Shown: positions 44,548-52,695, numbered from the stretch's first letter. The stretch: 64,000 nt of DNA from Inmirania thermothiophila (GCF_003751635.1 NZ_RJVI01000001.1:386000-449999); one strand, 5' to 3'. The notes: generated by a model not told the origin, from the sequence alone. Numbers and translations are program-made.

Positions 44548-45066
44548 GTGACCAGGGAAGGTGCGGCAAGGGACCTGATCCGCTTCGCGCTGGCGGCGCT
44601 GGTGGCCGGCACGGTCGTTCTCGCCTTCCTCGCCGCCGCGGTGTGGCTGGCCGCGGCCGGCACCGCGGGCGGCTACGAGACCCTGGTGCGCGGCGCCCTT
44701 GCCCTGCGCCGCGGCCTCGATCTTGCGCTGCTGCTCGCGGCCGGGCTCGCGCTGGGACTCGGCGCCCTCGCCGCGGGGGCGGCGGCGCTCTACGCCTCCT
44801 TCCGCGTCGTCGGGCCGCTCTACCGCATCGCCCGTAATTTCGAGCGCCTGCTGGAGGCCGGCCCGGTGCCGCCGGTCCCGGTGCGCCGCGGCGACCGCCT
44901 GCGCCGGGAGGCGCGGCTGCTGGAGCGGGCCAGCGCCGCCCTTGAGGGCCACGCCGCGGCGGTGGCCGAGGAGGCGCGGCGGGCGCGCGAGGCCCTCGCC
45001 CGGGGTGAGGACGCCGGGCCCCGGATCGAGGCCCTGAGGGAGCTCGTCCGCCGTGTGGAGGTCTGA
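44548..45066 (+). CDS. Small membrane protein with HAMP-like segment
   Basis: 172 residues from GTG 44548 (GTG 44524 would add eight). Not recognised by name. Two long hydrophobic helices (about 12-38 and 57-84) are followed by a HAMP-like linker, RVVGPLYRIARNFERLLEAG, then a charged helix predicted coiled coil to the end. No periplasmic sensor of any size and no output domain (kinase, GGDEF, methyl-accepting) is attached. AGGGGGGAG lies 12 nt upstream of 44548. Its stop overlaps the start of the multihaem cytochrome gene, so the two are coupled. Confidence 0.75.
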   Translation: MTREGAARDLIRFALAALVAGTVVLAFLAAAVWLAAAGTAGGYETLVRGALALRRGLDLALLLAAGLALGLGALAAGAAALYASFRVVGPLYRIARNFERLLEAGPVPPVPVRRGDRLRREARLLERASAALEGHAAAVAEEARRAREALARGEDAGPRIEALRELVRRVEV

Positions 45067-45847
45067 GCGGCGGCCCGTGCCCCTGGTCTGGGCGGCGCCG
45101 GTGGTGCTGCTGGCGGCGGTGCTGCTGGCGTCGCGGCCCGAGGGCGCGGCGGCGCCGACCCACCCCGACACCGTGTGCGCGGGCTGCCACCTCGCCGGCC
45201 CGCGCACGCGTCCGGAGACGGCGCGCTTCCTCGTCGCCTCGGAGGAGCGGCTCTGCGGCGGTTGCCACGCCGCCGCCCTGCGCGCCAGCCATCCCACCGG
45301 GGTGCGCCCGGTGCGGCCGCTGCCGGCGGCCTATCCCACGGACTGGAAGGGGGAGCTGACCTGCAGCACCTGCCACGACGTGCACGCCGCGGGGCCGGGC
45401 AAGCTGCGCGGGGAGCGCCGCGGGCGCGGGTTCTGCCTCAGCTGCCACGAGCAGGCCTTCTTCGACGCGATGCCGGAGGGCGGCACGGCCCTCATGGTCT
45501 CGGGGCATCTGGCCGACGACGGCCCCCCCGCCGGGCGCATCGACCGCTACTCCGCGCAGTGCCTGGGCTGCCACGCGGACAAGCTCGGCCTGAAGGAGGT
45601 CCGGATCGACGTCCGCGGCGTCCTCCGCCATCCCGAGCGGGCCCTCAACCATCCCATCGGGGTGCGCTACGCCGACGCCGAGGCGTACGGCGGCTACCGC
45701 CCGGCGGCGCTGTTGCCGCGCGAGATGCTGCTCCCGGGCGGGCGCCTGAGCTGCCTCTCCTGCCATCGCGCCTACGAGGCCCGCCACGGCGCCCTCGTGC
45801 GGCGCTACGACAACGGGGAGCTCTGCTACCAGTGCCACGACCTGTGA
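45053..45847 (+). CDS. Seven-haem cytochrome c (doubled CXXCH type)
   Basis: 264 residues. An N-terminal hydrophobic segment (about 11-27) acts as signal peptide or anchor. Seven CXXCH haem sites begin at residues 42, 68, 104, 128, 170, 234 and 258. SHPTGV (79-84) and NHPIGV (199-204) resemble the distal-His motifs of doubled-CXXCH cytochromes. The spacing C104-C128 recurs as C234-C258, suggesting an internal duplication in which the second half lost one haem. Periplasmic electron carrier; partner unknown. GTG 45053 overlaps the preceding gene and the TGA overlaps the next. Confidence 0.88.
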   Translation: MWRSERRPVPLVWAAPVVLLAAVLLASRPEGAAAPTHPDTVCAGCHLAGPRTRPETARFLVASEERLCGGCHAAALRASHPTGVRPVRPLPAAYPTDWKGELTCSTCHDVHAAGPGKLRGERRGRGFCLSCHEQAFFDAMPEGGTALMVSGHLADDGPPAGRIDRYSAQCLGCHADKLGLKEVRIDVRGVLRHPERALNHPIGVRYADAEAYGGYRPAALLPREMLLPGGRLSCLSCHRAYEARHGALVRRYDNGELCYQCHDL

Positions 45848-46383
45848 CGACCCCGGCAGGCGCGGAGCGGCGTCGGCGGCGCTACCTCGGCGTCGCCCTG
45901 CAGCGGCGGCTGATCCTCGTCCTGGCGGCGCTCGAGGCGGTCCTCGTGGCGGCCTTCCTGCTGTGGCTTCGCGCCCGCCTGGGCGGGCTCGCCGAGGCGC
46001 TGGCCTTCCGCGCCCACCCGCCTCCGGGACCGGTGGCGCCCCTGTTCCTGGCCGAGATCGCCCGTGCGGCGGCGGGGTTCGTGGCCGCCAACGCCGCGGT
46101 CCTCCTCGCCGCCGCCGCGGTCTGGGAGCGGCGCGTCGCGGCCCTGCGCCGCCCGCTGTGCCGGCTGCTCGCGGCGGCGGGCGATCTCGACCTGCGGCCG
46201 CGCCCGGCCGGTGGCGGGCACGAGGCGCTGGAGCTGGCGCAGGTGTGGCTCGCCGCCGAGCGGGCCCGGCACCGCCGCGTGCGCGAGCTGGTCGCGGGCC
46301 TCGCCGGTGCCGGCGCGGAGGACTGCGCGCGGCGCCTCGCCGAGATCGAGGCCCGGGTGCAGGGGCCGCCGCGCTCCGGCTAG
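45844..46383 (+). CDS. Second small membrane protein of the multihaem cassette
   Basis: 179 residues, not recognised by name. Arg-rich N-terminus, then two hydrophobic helices (about 18-40 and 64-90), a HAMP-like segment (RRPLCRLLAAAGDLDLRP) and a charged, probably helical tail. Layout parallels the gene at 44548, so the cytochrome is bracketed by two similar membrane proteins. GTG 45844 overlaps the cytochrome stop. Its TAG interlocks with the TAG of the convergent pyrK-like gene (shared CTAG at 46380-46383). Confidence 0.72.
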   Translation: MTTPAGAERRRRRYLGVALQRRLILVLAALEAVLVAAFLLWLRARLGGLAEALAFRAHPPPGPVAPLFLAEIARAAAGFVAANAAVLLAAAAVWERRVAALRRPLCRLLAAAGDLDLRPRPAGGGHEALELAQVWLAAERARHRRVRELVAGLAGAGAEDCARRLAEIEARVQGPPRSG

Positions 46384-47255
46384 GGCGTGCCGGCCCAGAG
46401 GACGTCGGCGGCGTCGAAGACGGGGCCGTCGACGCAGACCCGGCGCATGGCCGGTCCGCTCGGCGTGCGCACCGGCACGGTGCAGCCGGCGCAGCCGCCG
46501 ACGCCGCAGGCCATGTGCTCCTCCAGCGAGACCTGGCAGGGCAGGCCGAGGCGGCGGGCGAGCGCCGCGGTCGCCGCGAGCATGGCCGGCGGGCCGCAGG
46601 CGTAGACCGCGACCTCGGCGAGGGCCTGCGGCGCCAGGGCCTCGAGCCAGCGCTCGGCAAGCCCCGTCACGTGCCCTTGGAAGCAGCCGGGCAGGCCCGC
46701 GTTGCTGGCGAGCCGGCAGGGTACGCCGCGGTCCTCGAGCCAGCCGAAGGTGGCGATGACCCCGGTCGGGATGCCCTCGATGAGCATCTGCGAGGGGCGG
46801 GGCGGGAAGGGAAAGGGCACCTCGGAGCCTGCGAGCAGCAGCGGCCGGTGGCTGCGCGCCGCCGCCATCCGCTCGGCGAGGAAGATCATGGGCGGGATGC
46901 CGACGCCGCCGCCGAGGAGCAGGGCCCGCGGCCGCCCCGCCACGGGACGGAACGGGCGGCCGATGGGGCCGAGGAGGTTCAGCGTCTCGCCCTGGCGGCG
47001 GCGGGCGAGAAGGCGCGTGCCCCGGCCCACCACCTTGAACAGCAGTTCCACCGTGCCCCGCAGGCGGTCGGCGCGCAGGATCGAGAGGGGGCGGCGCATG
47101 GGCAGGGCCTCGTCGCAGCGCACGTGCACGAACTGGCCAGGCTCGGCGCCGGCGGCGATGCGCGGGGCCTCGAGGCGCAGCAGATGCTGATCCGCGGGCA
47201 GGGCCTCGGCGGCGAGGATGCGGGCATCCTCGACGTGGATGGCGGCCGTGCTCAC
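46380..47255 (-). CDS. pyrK: Dihydroorotate dehydrogenase electron-transfer subunit-like protein
   Basis: 291 residues. Ferredoxin-reductase-like flavoprotein: FAD site MRRPLSILRAD after PGQFVHVRC, NAD site LLLGGGVGIPPMIFLAE and YACGPPAMLAA, then the C-terminal [2Fe-2S] ligands MACGVGGCAGCTV plus RVCVDGPVF, as in PyrK. PyrK passes electrons from the class 1B PyrD to NAD. Most gammaproteobacteria use quinone-linked PyrD, and no pyrD is here, so its partner is uncertain. GTG 47255 overlaps pyrC' by 4 nt. Confidence 0.85.
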   Translation of the reverse strand: MSTAAIHVEDARILAAEALPADQHLLRLEAPRIAAGAEPGQFVHVRCDEALPMRRPLSILRADRLRGTVELLFKVVGRGTRLLARRRQGETLNLLGPIGRPFRPVAGRPRALLLGGGVGIPPMIFLAERMAAARSHRPLLLAGSEVPFPFPPRPSQMLIEGIPTGVIATFGWLEDRGVPCRLASNAGLPGCFQGHVTGLAERWLEALAPQALAEVAVYACGPPAMLAATAALARRLGLPCQVSLEEHMACGVGGCAGCTVPVRTPSGPAMRRVCVDGPVFDAADVLWAGTP

Positions 47256-48535
47256 GGCGCCGGCTCCTCGTGCACGATCCGCCCCTCGAGCAGGGTCCAG
47301 CGCACCCGGCCGCGCAGGGTGCGGCCGAGGAAGGGGCTGTTGCGGCCGCGGCTGCGCAGGGTGGCCGCCTCCACCGTCCATGCCGCGTCGGGGTCGAACA
47401 GGCACACGTCGGCGACGGCGCCGGGGGCGAGGCGCGGCGGCGCAAGCCCCAGCACCGCGGCGGGGCCGGCGGTGAGGCGGGCGAGGGCGGTGGCGAGGTC
47501 GCAGACCCCGTCGGCGACCAGGGCCAGGGTCAGGGGGAGCAGGGTCTCCAGGGCCGAGATCCCGGGCTCGGTCTCGCCGAAGGGGGCGAGCTTGGCGTCG
47601 GCCTCGTGGGGCTGGTGGTCGGAGCAGACGGCGTCCAGGGTGCCGTCGGCGAGCCCCGCGCGCAGGGCCTCGCGGTCGGCGCCCTCGCGCAGCGGCGGCC
47701 GCAGGTGGCACTGGGGGTCGAAGCCCTCGAGGTCGTCCTCGGTGAGGTGGAGCTGGTGGGCGCTCACATCGGCGGTCACCGCCAGCCCCTCGGCCTTGGC
47801 GCGGCGCACCAGCGCCACCCCGCGGGCGGTGGAGAGGCGGCAGAAGTGGACCCGCGCGCCGGTCTCCTCGGCCAGCGCCAGGGCCCGGGCGATGGCCACG
47901 GTCTCGGCCGAGGGCGGGATCCCGGGCAGGCCGAGGCGGGTCGCCACCCGGCCCTCGTGGGCGATGCCGCCGTCGCGCAGCGCCGGATCCTCCGGGCGCA
48001 GGTGCAGGGGCAGGTCGAAGGTGGCGGCGTAGGCCATGGCCCGGCGCAGGAGCAGGGGGTCGCCGAGGGGCTCGAGCCCGTCGCCGACGGCGACGCATCC
48101 GGCCTCGCGCAGCGCCGCCATCTCGCTCAGCTGGGCGCCGGCGAGTCCCTGGGTGACGGCGCCGATGGGCAGCACGCGGGCGAAGCCCGCCGCCCGCGCG
48201 TGGCGCTGGATGAGCTCCGCCACCGCCGGGGTGTCGATCACGGGCTCGGTGTCCGGCGGGCAGCACAGGGTGGTGATCCCACCCGCCGCCGCGGCCCGGG
48301 TCTCGGAGGCGATGGTGGCCTTGTGCTCCTGGCCCGGCTCGCGCAGCCGCGCCGCGAGGTCCACGAGGCCGGGGCAGGCGACGAGGCCCGCGGCCTCGAT
48401 CACCCGCTCGGGGACGAAGCCCGCCGGGGCGGGGCCGAGGGCGGCGATGCGGCCGTCGGCGACGTGGAGATCGGCAACCGTGTCGAGGCCGCCTGCGGGG
48501 TCGACGAGGCGCGCGCCGCGGATCGTGAGCCGCAT
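47252..48535 (-). CDS. pyrX: Dihydroorotase-like protein, predicted inactive (PyrC')
   Basis: 427 residues, class I dihydroorotase fold (LVACPGLVDL, LREPGQEHK, GGITTLCCPPDTEP, SDHQPH). The zinc signature DxHxH is lost: residues 59-64 read DLAARL, with Ala61 and Arg63 where histidines are required; later ligands are also changed (HLRPED, SAHQLHL). This matches the non-catalytic PyrC' of Pseudomonas, needed to assemble active aspartate transcarbamoylase with PyrB. A catalytic dihydroorotase must be encoded elsewhere. Follows pyrB by 1 nt. Confidence 0.93.
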   Translation of the reverse strand: MRLTIRGARLVDPAGGLDTVADLHVADGRIAALGPAPAGFVPERVIEAAGLVACPGLVDLAARLREPGQEHKATIASETRAAAAGGITTLCCPPDTEPVIDTPAVAELIQRHARAAGFARVLPIGAVTQGLAGAQLSEMAALREAGCVAVGDGLEPLGDPLLLRRAMAYAATFDLPLHLRPEDPALRDGGIAHEGRVATRLGLPGIPPSAETVAIARALALAEETGARVHFCRLSTARGVALVRRAKAEGLAVTADVSAHQLHLTEDDLEGFDPQCHLRPPLREGADREALRAGLADGTLDAVCSDHQPHEADAKLAPFGETEPGISALETLLPLTLALVADGVCDLATALARLTAGPAAVLGLAPPRLAPGAVADVCLFDPDAAWTVEAATLRSRGRNSPFLGRTLRGRVRWTLLEGRIVHEEPAP

Positions 48536-48536
48536 C

Positions 48537-49508
48537 TCAGCCCCCCTCCTCCGCGCCGCGGCCGAGGACCATGGACATCACCGCCATGCGCACGGCGATG
48601 CCGTGGGTGACCTGCCTGAGGATCACCGAGCGCGGCCCGTCGGCCACCGCCGACTCGATCTCCACGCCGCGGTTGATGGGGCCCGGATGCATGACGATGG
48701 CGTCGGGCCGGGCCCGCGCGAGGCGCGCCTCGGTCAGGCCGTAGGTCTGGAAGTACTCGTGGGCGCTGGGCAGGAGCGCCCCGCGCATGCGCTCGCGCTG
48801 CAGCCGCAGCATGATGACCACGTCGGCCCCCTCGAGGCCCTCGTCGAGGTGGCGGCACGGGCGCACGCCGAGGGCCTCGGCGGCCGCCGCCGGCAGCAGC
48901 GTCCCCGGCGCCACCACGCGCACCTCCCCGGCGCCGAGGGTGCGCAGGGCGTGGATCTGCGACCGCGCCACCCGCGAGTGCAGGATGTCGCCGACGATGG
49001 CGATGGTGAGGCCCTCGATGCGGCCCTTGACGCGGCGGATGGTGAAGGCGTCGAGCATCGCCTGGGTGGGGTGGGCGTGGCGGCCGTCGCCGCCGTTGAT
49101 GACGGCGACGTGGGGGGCGACGTGGCGGGCGATGAAGTGCGCCGCGCCGCTGGCGGCGTGCCGGACCACGAACATGTCGCAGTGCATGGCCTCGAGGTTG
49201 CGCACGGTGTCGAGCAGGGTCTCGCCCTTGGTCGCCGAGGAGGTGGCGGCGCTGATGTTGAGCACGTCGGCCGAGAGCCGCTTGGCCGCGAGCTCGAAGG
49301 TGGTGCGGGTGCGCGTGCTGGGCTCGAAGAAGAGGTTGGCCACGGTCTTGCCGCGCAGCAGCGGCACCTTCTTGACCTCGCGGCCGGTGACCTCGAGGAA
49401 GGACTCGGCGGTGTCGAGGATCTCCTCGAGGACCGCGCGCGGCAGCCCCTCGGTGGTGAGGAAATGGCGCAGCCGGCCCCGCCCGTCCAGCTGCAGCGCC
49501 TCGGCCAC
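48537..49508 (-). CDS. pyrB: Aspartate carbamoyltransferase catalytic subunit
   Basis: 323 residues. First committed pyrimidine step. Carbamoyl-phosphate loop [31 protein letters not shown]-type block ([13 protein letters not shown]), [11 protein letters not shown] and [11 protein letters not shown]. The N-terminal extension ([15 protein letters not shown]) is as in the PyrB that pairs with PyrC'; no pyrI is present. GTG 49508 is 4 nt after the pyrR stop. Confidence 0.96.
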   Translation of the reverse strand: MAEALQLDGRGRLRHFLTTEGLPRAVLEEILDTAESFLEVTGREVKKVPLLRGKTVANLFFEPSTRTRTTFELAAKRLSADVLNISAATSSATKGETLLDTVRNLEAMHCDMFVVRHAASGAAHFIARHVAPHVAVINGGDGRHAHPTQAMLDAFTIRRVKGRIEGLTIAIVGDILHSRVARSQIHALRTLGAGEVRVVAPGTLLPAAAAEALGVRPCRHLDEGLEGADVVIMLRLQRERMRGALLPSAHEYFQTYGLTEARLARARPDAIVMHPGPINRGVEIESAVADGPRSVILRQVTHGIAVRMAVMSMVLGRGAEEGG

Positions 49509-49512
49509 CGCC

Positions 49513-50016
49513 TCAGCCCTCCTGCACCGTCAGCGCGAGGGGCTCGGGCCCCGTGAGCTTGACGTGCTGGTGCGGCGCCAGGGCCATGTGGCGCCCCACC
49601 ACGTCGGGCTGGATCGGCAGCTCGCGCCCGTCGCGCTCCACCAGCACCGCCAGGCGCACCGCGGCCGGGCGGCCGTAGTCGAAGAGCTCGTTGAGGGCGG
49701 CGCGCACGGTGCGCCCGGTGTGGAGGACGTCGTCCACCAGGATCAGGTAGGCGTCGTCCACGGCGAAGGGCAGCCGCGAGGGGCGCACCTGGGGGTTGAT
49801 GCCGATGCGGGTGAAGTCGTCGCGGTAGAAGGAGATGTCCAGCGTTCCCAGCGGCGTGTCGAGGCCGAGGAGGCGGCGCAGCCGCTCCGCCACCCACACC
49901 CCGCCGGTGTGGATCCCCACCATGAGGGGGCGCGCCACGGCGTCGGCGGCGAGGCGCGCCCGCAGCGCCTCGGCCATGCGCGCCAGAGCGGCCTCGATGC
50001 CGTCCTCAGCCGCCAC
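49513..50016 (-). CDS. pyrR: Bifunctional pyr regulator / uracil phosphoribosyltransferase PyrR
   Basis: 167 residues. PRPP-binding motif [18 protein letters not shown] and the PyrR signatures [13 protein letters not shown] and DISFYRDDF. In firmicutes PyrR binds pyr mRNA; in pseudomonads it sits before pyrBC' and acts as a regulator and UPRTase. GTG 50016 is inside the end of ruvX (11-nt overlap). No attenuator-type hairpin is visible in the 4-nt gap to pyrB. Confidence 0.94.
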   Translation of the reverse strand: MAAEDGIEAALARMAEALRARLAADAVARPLMVGIHTGGVWVAERLRRLLGLDTPLGTLDISFYRDDFTRIGINPQVRPSRLPFAVDDAYLILVDDVLHTGRTVRAALNELFDYGRPAAVRLAVLVERDGRELPIQPDVVGRHMALAPHQHVKLTGPEPLALTVQEG

Positions 50017-50416
50017 CGCCCGCCCCGTCGCCGCGCAGCCAGCTCTCGACGATGAGGCGGGCCGCGATCGCATCCACCGGCTCCGCCCCCCCCAGCGCCT
50101 CGGCCTCGGCGCTGGTGAGCCGCTCGTCCACTTCCGCCACCGGCAGGCGGCAGCGCCCCCCCAGCCGGCGTGCGAAGCGCCGCGCCGCCCGCGTCATCTC
50201 GTGCTCGCTCCCGTCCATGTGGCGGGGACAGCCCACCACCAGGAGGTCCGGGCGCCACTGCGCCACCAGCCGCCGGATCCGCTCCCAGTCGGGCTCGCCG
50301 CGGCGCGCCGGCACCACGCCCAGCGCCCGGGCGGTGCCGGTCAGCTCCTGGCCCACGGCGACGCCGATGCGGCGCCGGCCGTAGTCGAAGCCGAGCACCG
50401 TCCGCGGACGGCTCAC
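50006..50416 (-). CDS. ruvX: Holliday junction resolvase-like RuvX/YqgF
   Basis: 136 residues. RNase H-fold nuclease involved in pre-16S rRNA 5' processing. Catalytic acids at [24 protein letters not shown] and [26 protein letters not shown] is the family block. GTG 50416 overlaps yqgE by 4 nt. yqgE-ruvX-pyrR-pyrB-pyrC' is the Pseudomonas order. Confidence 0.95.
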   Translation of the reverse strand: MSRPRTVLGFDYGRRRIGVAVGQELTGTARALGVVPARRGEPDWERIRRLVAQWRPDLLVVGCPRHMDGSEHEMTRAARRFARRLGGRCRLPVAEVDERLTSAEAEALGGAEPVDAIAARLIVESWLRGDGAGGGG

Positions 50417-50976
50417 GCGTGCCCCACCTCGCCGGAGAGGTTGTTGAGGTCGACCCCCACGAGGGCCGCCGCCGCCTCCCAGCGCCGCTCCGGGGCGAGA
50501 TCGAAGAGGATGCCGCGGTCGCCCGGCGCGCTCAGCCAGGCGTTGGCCGCCATCTCCTGCTCGAGCTGGCCCGCGGCCCACCCGGCGTAGCCGAGGGCCA
50601 CCAGCGCCTGCTCCGGACCCCTGCCCTCGGCGAGGGCGGCGAGGATGTCGCGGGAGGTGGTCAGGCCGAGGTCGTCGCCGATGCGCAGCGAGGCCTCCCA
50701 CTCGCCCGCCGGGCGGTGGAGCACGAAGCCCCGCTCGCGCTGCACCGGCCCGCCGTAGAAGACCGGCCGTGCGCGCAGGGCCGCATCCGTGCAGGGGATC
50801 TCCAGATGGTCCAGCAGCTCGCCCAGGGTCAGCTCCAGGGGGCGGTTGACCACGATCCCCATGGCGCCGTCGGCGTTGTGCTCGCAGACGTAGGTCACGG
50901 TGCGGGCGAAGTTGGGGTCGGCCAGGGCGGGCATGGCGATGAGGAACTGGCCGGTGAGATAGGAGGGTCCGTCCAT
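50413..50976 (-). CDS. yqgE: YqgE/AlgH family protein
   Basis: 187 residues. Conserved cytosolic protein of uncertain function (DUF179; AlgH in Pseudomonas). LTGQFLIAMPALADPNFART, HNADGAMGIVVNRP, GGPVQRERGFVLH and ALGYAGWAAGQLEQE are the characteristic blocks. ATG 50976 lies 8 nt after a GATACT -10 box, so the message may lack a leader. Heads the minus-strand pyr cluster. Confidence 0.95.
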   Translation of the reverse strand: MDGPSYLTGQFLIAMPALADPNFARTVTYVCEHNADGAMGIVVNRPLELTLGELLDHLEIPCTDAALRARPVFYGGPVQRERGFVLHRPAGEWEASLRIGDDLGLTTSRDILAALAEGRGPEQALVALGYAGWAAGQLEQEMAANAWLSAPGDRGILFDLAPERRWEAAAALVGVDLNNLSGEVGHA

Positions 50977-50984
50977 GGCGCGAT

Positions 50985-51014
50985 AGTATCCGTCCGCGCC
51001 GGTGGGGGGCGCAA
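50985..51014 (-). promoter_or_regulatory. Promoter of the yqgE-pyr cluster
   Basis: Minus-strand TTGCGC (complement of 51009-51014), 18-nt spacer and GATACT (complement of 50985-50990). Predicted initiation near 50978 leaves a 1-2-nt leader before the yqgE ATG. The -35 lies 6 bp from that of the divergent folB promoter. Confidence 0.45.
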
Positions 51015-51020
51015 GGCAGG

Positions 51021-51049
51021 TTGCCCCCGGGGCGCGGCCGCGCTACGGT
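51021..51049 (+). promoter_or_regulatory. Promoter of folBK
   Basis: TTGCCC (51021-51026), a 17-nt spacer and TACGGT (51044-51049), giving a leader of about 24 nt with the GCGGAGG ribosome site before the folB ATG at 51080. Confidence 0.45.
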
Positions 51050-51079
51050 CCGCCCCCGGAGGCGAGCGGAGGCCCGTCC

Positions 51080-51436
51080 ATGGACATCGTCTACCTGCGC
51101 GACCTGCGCATCGAGACCGTCATCGGCATCTTCGACTGGGAGCGTCGCATCCGCCAGGTGGTGAGCGTCGATCTCGACATGGCGGCGGACGTCGCCCGCG
51201 CCGCGGCGAGCGACGACATCGCCGACGCCCTCGACTACAAGGCCGTGGCCAAGCGCATCATCGCCTTCGTCGAGGGCAGCAGCTTCCGCCTCGTGGAGAG
51301 CCTGGCCGAGGGCATCGCCCGTATCGTCCGCGAGGAGTTCGGGGTGCCCTGGGTGCGCGTCAGCGTGCACAAGCCGGGCGCCATCCGCGGCGCCCGCGAC
51401 GTCGGCGTCATGATCGAGCGGGGCGTGCGCGGGTGA
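51080..51436 (+). CDS. folB: Dihydroneopterin aldolase
   Basis: 118 residues. Cleaves dihydroneopterin to 6-hydroxymethyl-dihydropterin in folate synthesis. DIVYLRDLRIETVIGIFDWE at the N-terminus includes the catalytic Glu region; DALDYKAVAKRI carries the conserved Tyr/Lys; SVHKPGAIRGARDVGV holds the catalytic Lys. ATG 51080 after GCGGAGG. Overlaps folK by 4 nt. Confidence 0.95.
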   Translation: MDIVYLRDLRIETVIGIFDWERRIRQVVSVDLDMAADVARAAASDDIADALDYKAVAKRIIAFVEGSSFRLVESLAEGIARIVREEFGVPWVRVSVHKPGAIRGARDVGVMIERGVRG

Positions 51437-51918
51437 CGGTGCGCGTCTACGTCGGTCTCGGCAGCAACGTCGAGCCGCAGCGCCACGTGCCCTCGGCGCT
51501 GGCGGCGCTGCGCCGGCGCTTCGGCGCGCTGGAGACGTCCTCGCTCTACGAGACCGAGGCCGTCGGCTTCGCCGGCGCCCCCTTCCACAACCTCGCGGTG
51601 GGCTTCGGGACCGACGAGCCGCCGGAGGCGGTGGTGGCGGCGCTCGCCGCCATCGAGGACGCCAACGGGCGCGACCGGCGCGGGCCCCGCTTCGGCCCCC
51701 GCACCCTCGATCTCGACCTGCTCCTCTACGGCGACCTGGTGGGCGAGGTGGCGGGCCGGCCCGTGCCGCGGCCGGAGCTCGTCGAGCACGCCTTCATGCT
51801 CGCGCCCATGGCGGAGCTCGCCCCGGGTCTGCGCCACCCCGTGCTCGGGCGTACCCTCGCCGAGCTCTGGGCCGCGCACCCGGGGGGCGCCATCCGCCGC
51901 CTCGGCCCCGCGCCCTAG
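51433..51918 (+). CDS. folK: HPPK: hydroxymethyl-dihydropterin pyrophosphokinase
   Basis: 161 residues. Adds pyrophosphate to 6-hydroxymethyl-dihydropterin. VYVGLGSNVEPQRHV start, FHNLAVGF, and the signature GRDRRGPRFGPRTLDLDLLL with the metal-binding Asp pair; RPELVEHAFMLAPMAEL follows. GTG 51433 overlaps folB. Last 4 bp overlap the convergent SDR gene. Confidence 0.96.
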   Translation: MTVRVYVGLGSNVEPQRHVPSALAALRRRFGALETSSLYETEAVGFAGAPFHNLAVGFGTDEPPEAVVAALAAIEDANGRDRRGPRFGPRTLDLDLLLYGDLVGEVAGRPVPRPELVEHAFMLAPMAELAPGLRHPVLGRTLAELWAAHPGGAIRRLGPAP

Positions 51919-52655
51919 TCCACGACCGAACGGCCGCCGTCGACGGCGAGGATCTGGCCGCTGACGTAGGGGGCGTCGCGGGCGAGGAAGAGGACGGCGC
52001 GGGCCACGTCCTCGGGGCTGCCGGTGCGTCCCAGCGGGGTGCGGGCGAGGAGCAGGCGCATGCGCTCGGGGTCGACGCCCTGCTCGGGCCAGAGGATGGC
52101 GCCGGGGGCGACGCCGTTGACGCGCACCGCCGGGCCCAGCTCCCGCGCCAGCGCCCGCGTGAGCGCGGCGAGGCCGGCCTTGGCGATGCTGTAGACGGGG
52201 TGGCCGGCGAGGGGGCGCTCGGCGTGGATGTCGACGATGTTGACGATGCTGCCGCCGGCGGCGGCGAGGTGGGGGGCGGCGGCCTGGGCGACGAAGAAGG
52301 GGGCCTTGAGGTTGGTGCCGAGGAGCCTCTCCCAGTCGGCCTCGGTGACGCTGCCCACCGGGGTGGGGAAGAAGGCCGAGGCGTTGTTGACCAGCAGGTC
52401 CAGGCGGCCCCAGTGCGCCAACGCCCCCTCCACGAGGGCGGGCAGGCGCGCGGTCTCGAGCAGGTCCGCCCGTGCGGTGCGCGCGCTGTCGGGCCGCGCG
52501 GCGGCAAGCTCCGCCGCCAGCGCCGCGGCGGCCGCCGCCGAGCGGTGGTGGTGCAGGAGGACGCGATAGCCGGCACCATGGAGGGTGCGGGCGATGCAGG
52601 CGCCGATGCGGTGGGCGGCGCCGGTGACGAGGGCGACGGGTGCGGCGGTGTCCAT
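51915..52655 (-). CDS. Pteridine-reductase-like short-chain dehydrogenase
   Basis: 246 residues, Rossmann SDR. TGAAHRIG in place of the usual TGxxxGIG is the arginine-bearing NADPH motif of pteridine reductases (PTR1/FolM type); NNASAFFPTP, the catalytic YSIAKAGL (YxxxK) and RVNGVAPGAILWPE are present. Next to folB-folK a role in pterin or folate reduction is likely (inference). ATG 52655 chosen; the upstream frame to 52808 overlaps the divergent methyltransferase. Confidence 0.85.
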   Translation of the reverse strand: MDTAAPVALVTGAAHRIGACIARTLHGAGYRVLLHHHRSAAAAAALAAELAAARPDSARTARADLLETARLPALVEGALAHWGRLDLLVNNASAFFPTPVGSVTEADWERLLGTNLKAPFFVAQAAAPHLAAAGGSIVNIVDIHAERPLAGHPVYSIAKAGLAALTRALARELGPAVRVNGVAPGAILWPEQGVDPERMRLLLARTPLGRTGSPEDVARAVLFLARDAPYVSGQILAVDGGRSVVD

Positions 52656-52667
52656 GGCTGGCGCTGC

Positions 52668-52673
52668 ACTGTA
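52668..52673 (-). promoter_or_regulatory. Extended -10 of the SDR gene
   Basis: Minus strand TGCTACAGT gives a TGn-extended TACAGT, 12 nt before the ATG at 52655; the leader would be about 6 nt. Only 40 bp separate this gene from the divergent methyltransferase. Confidence 0.4.
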
Positions 52674-52695
52674 GCAGAAGGGGCAGGAGGGCGAC

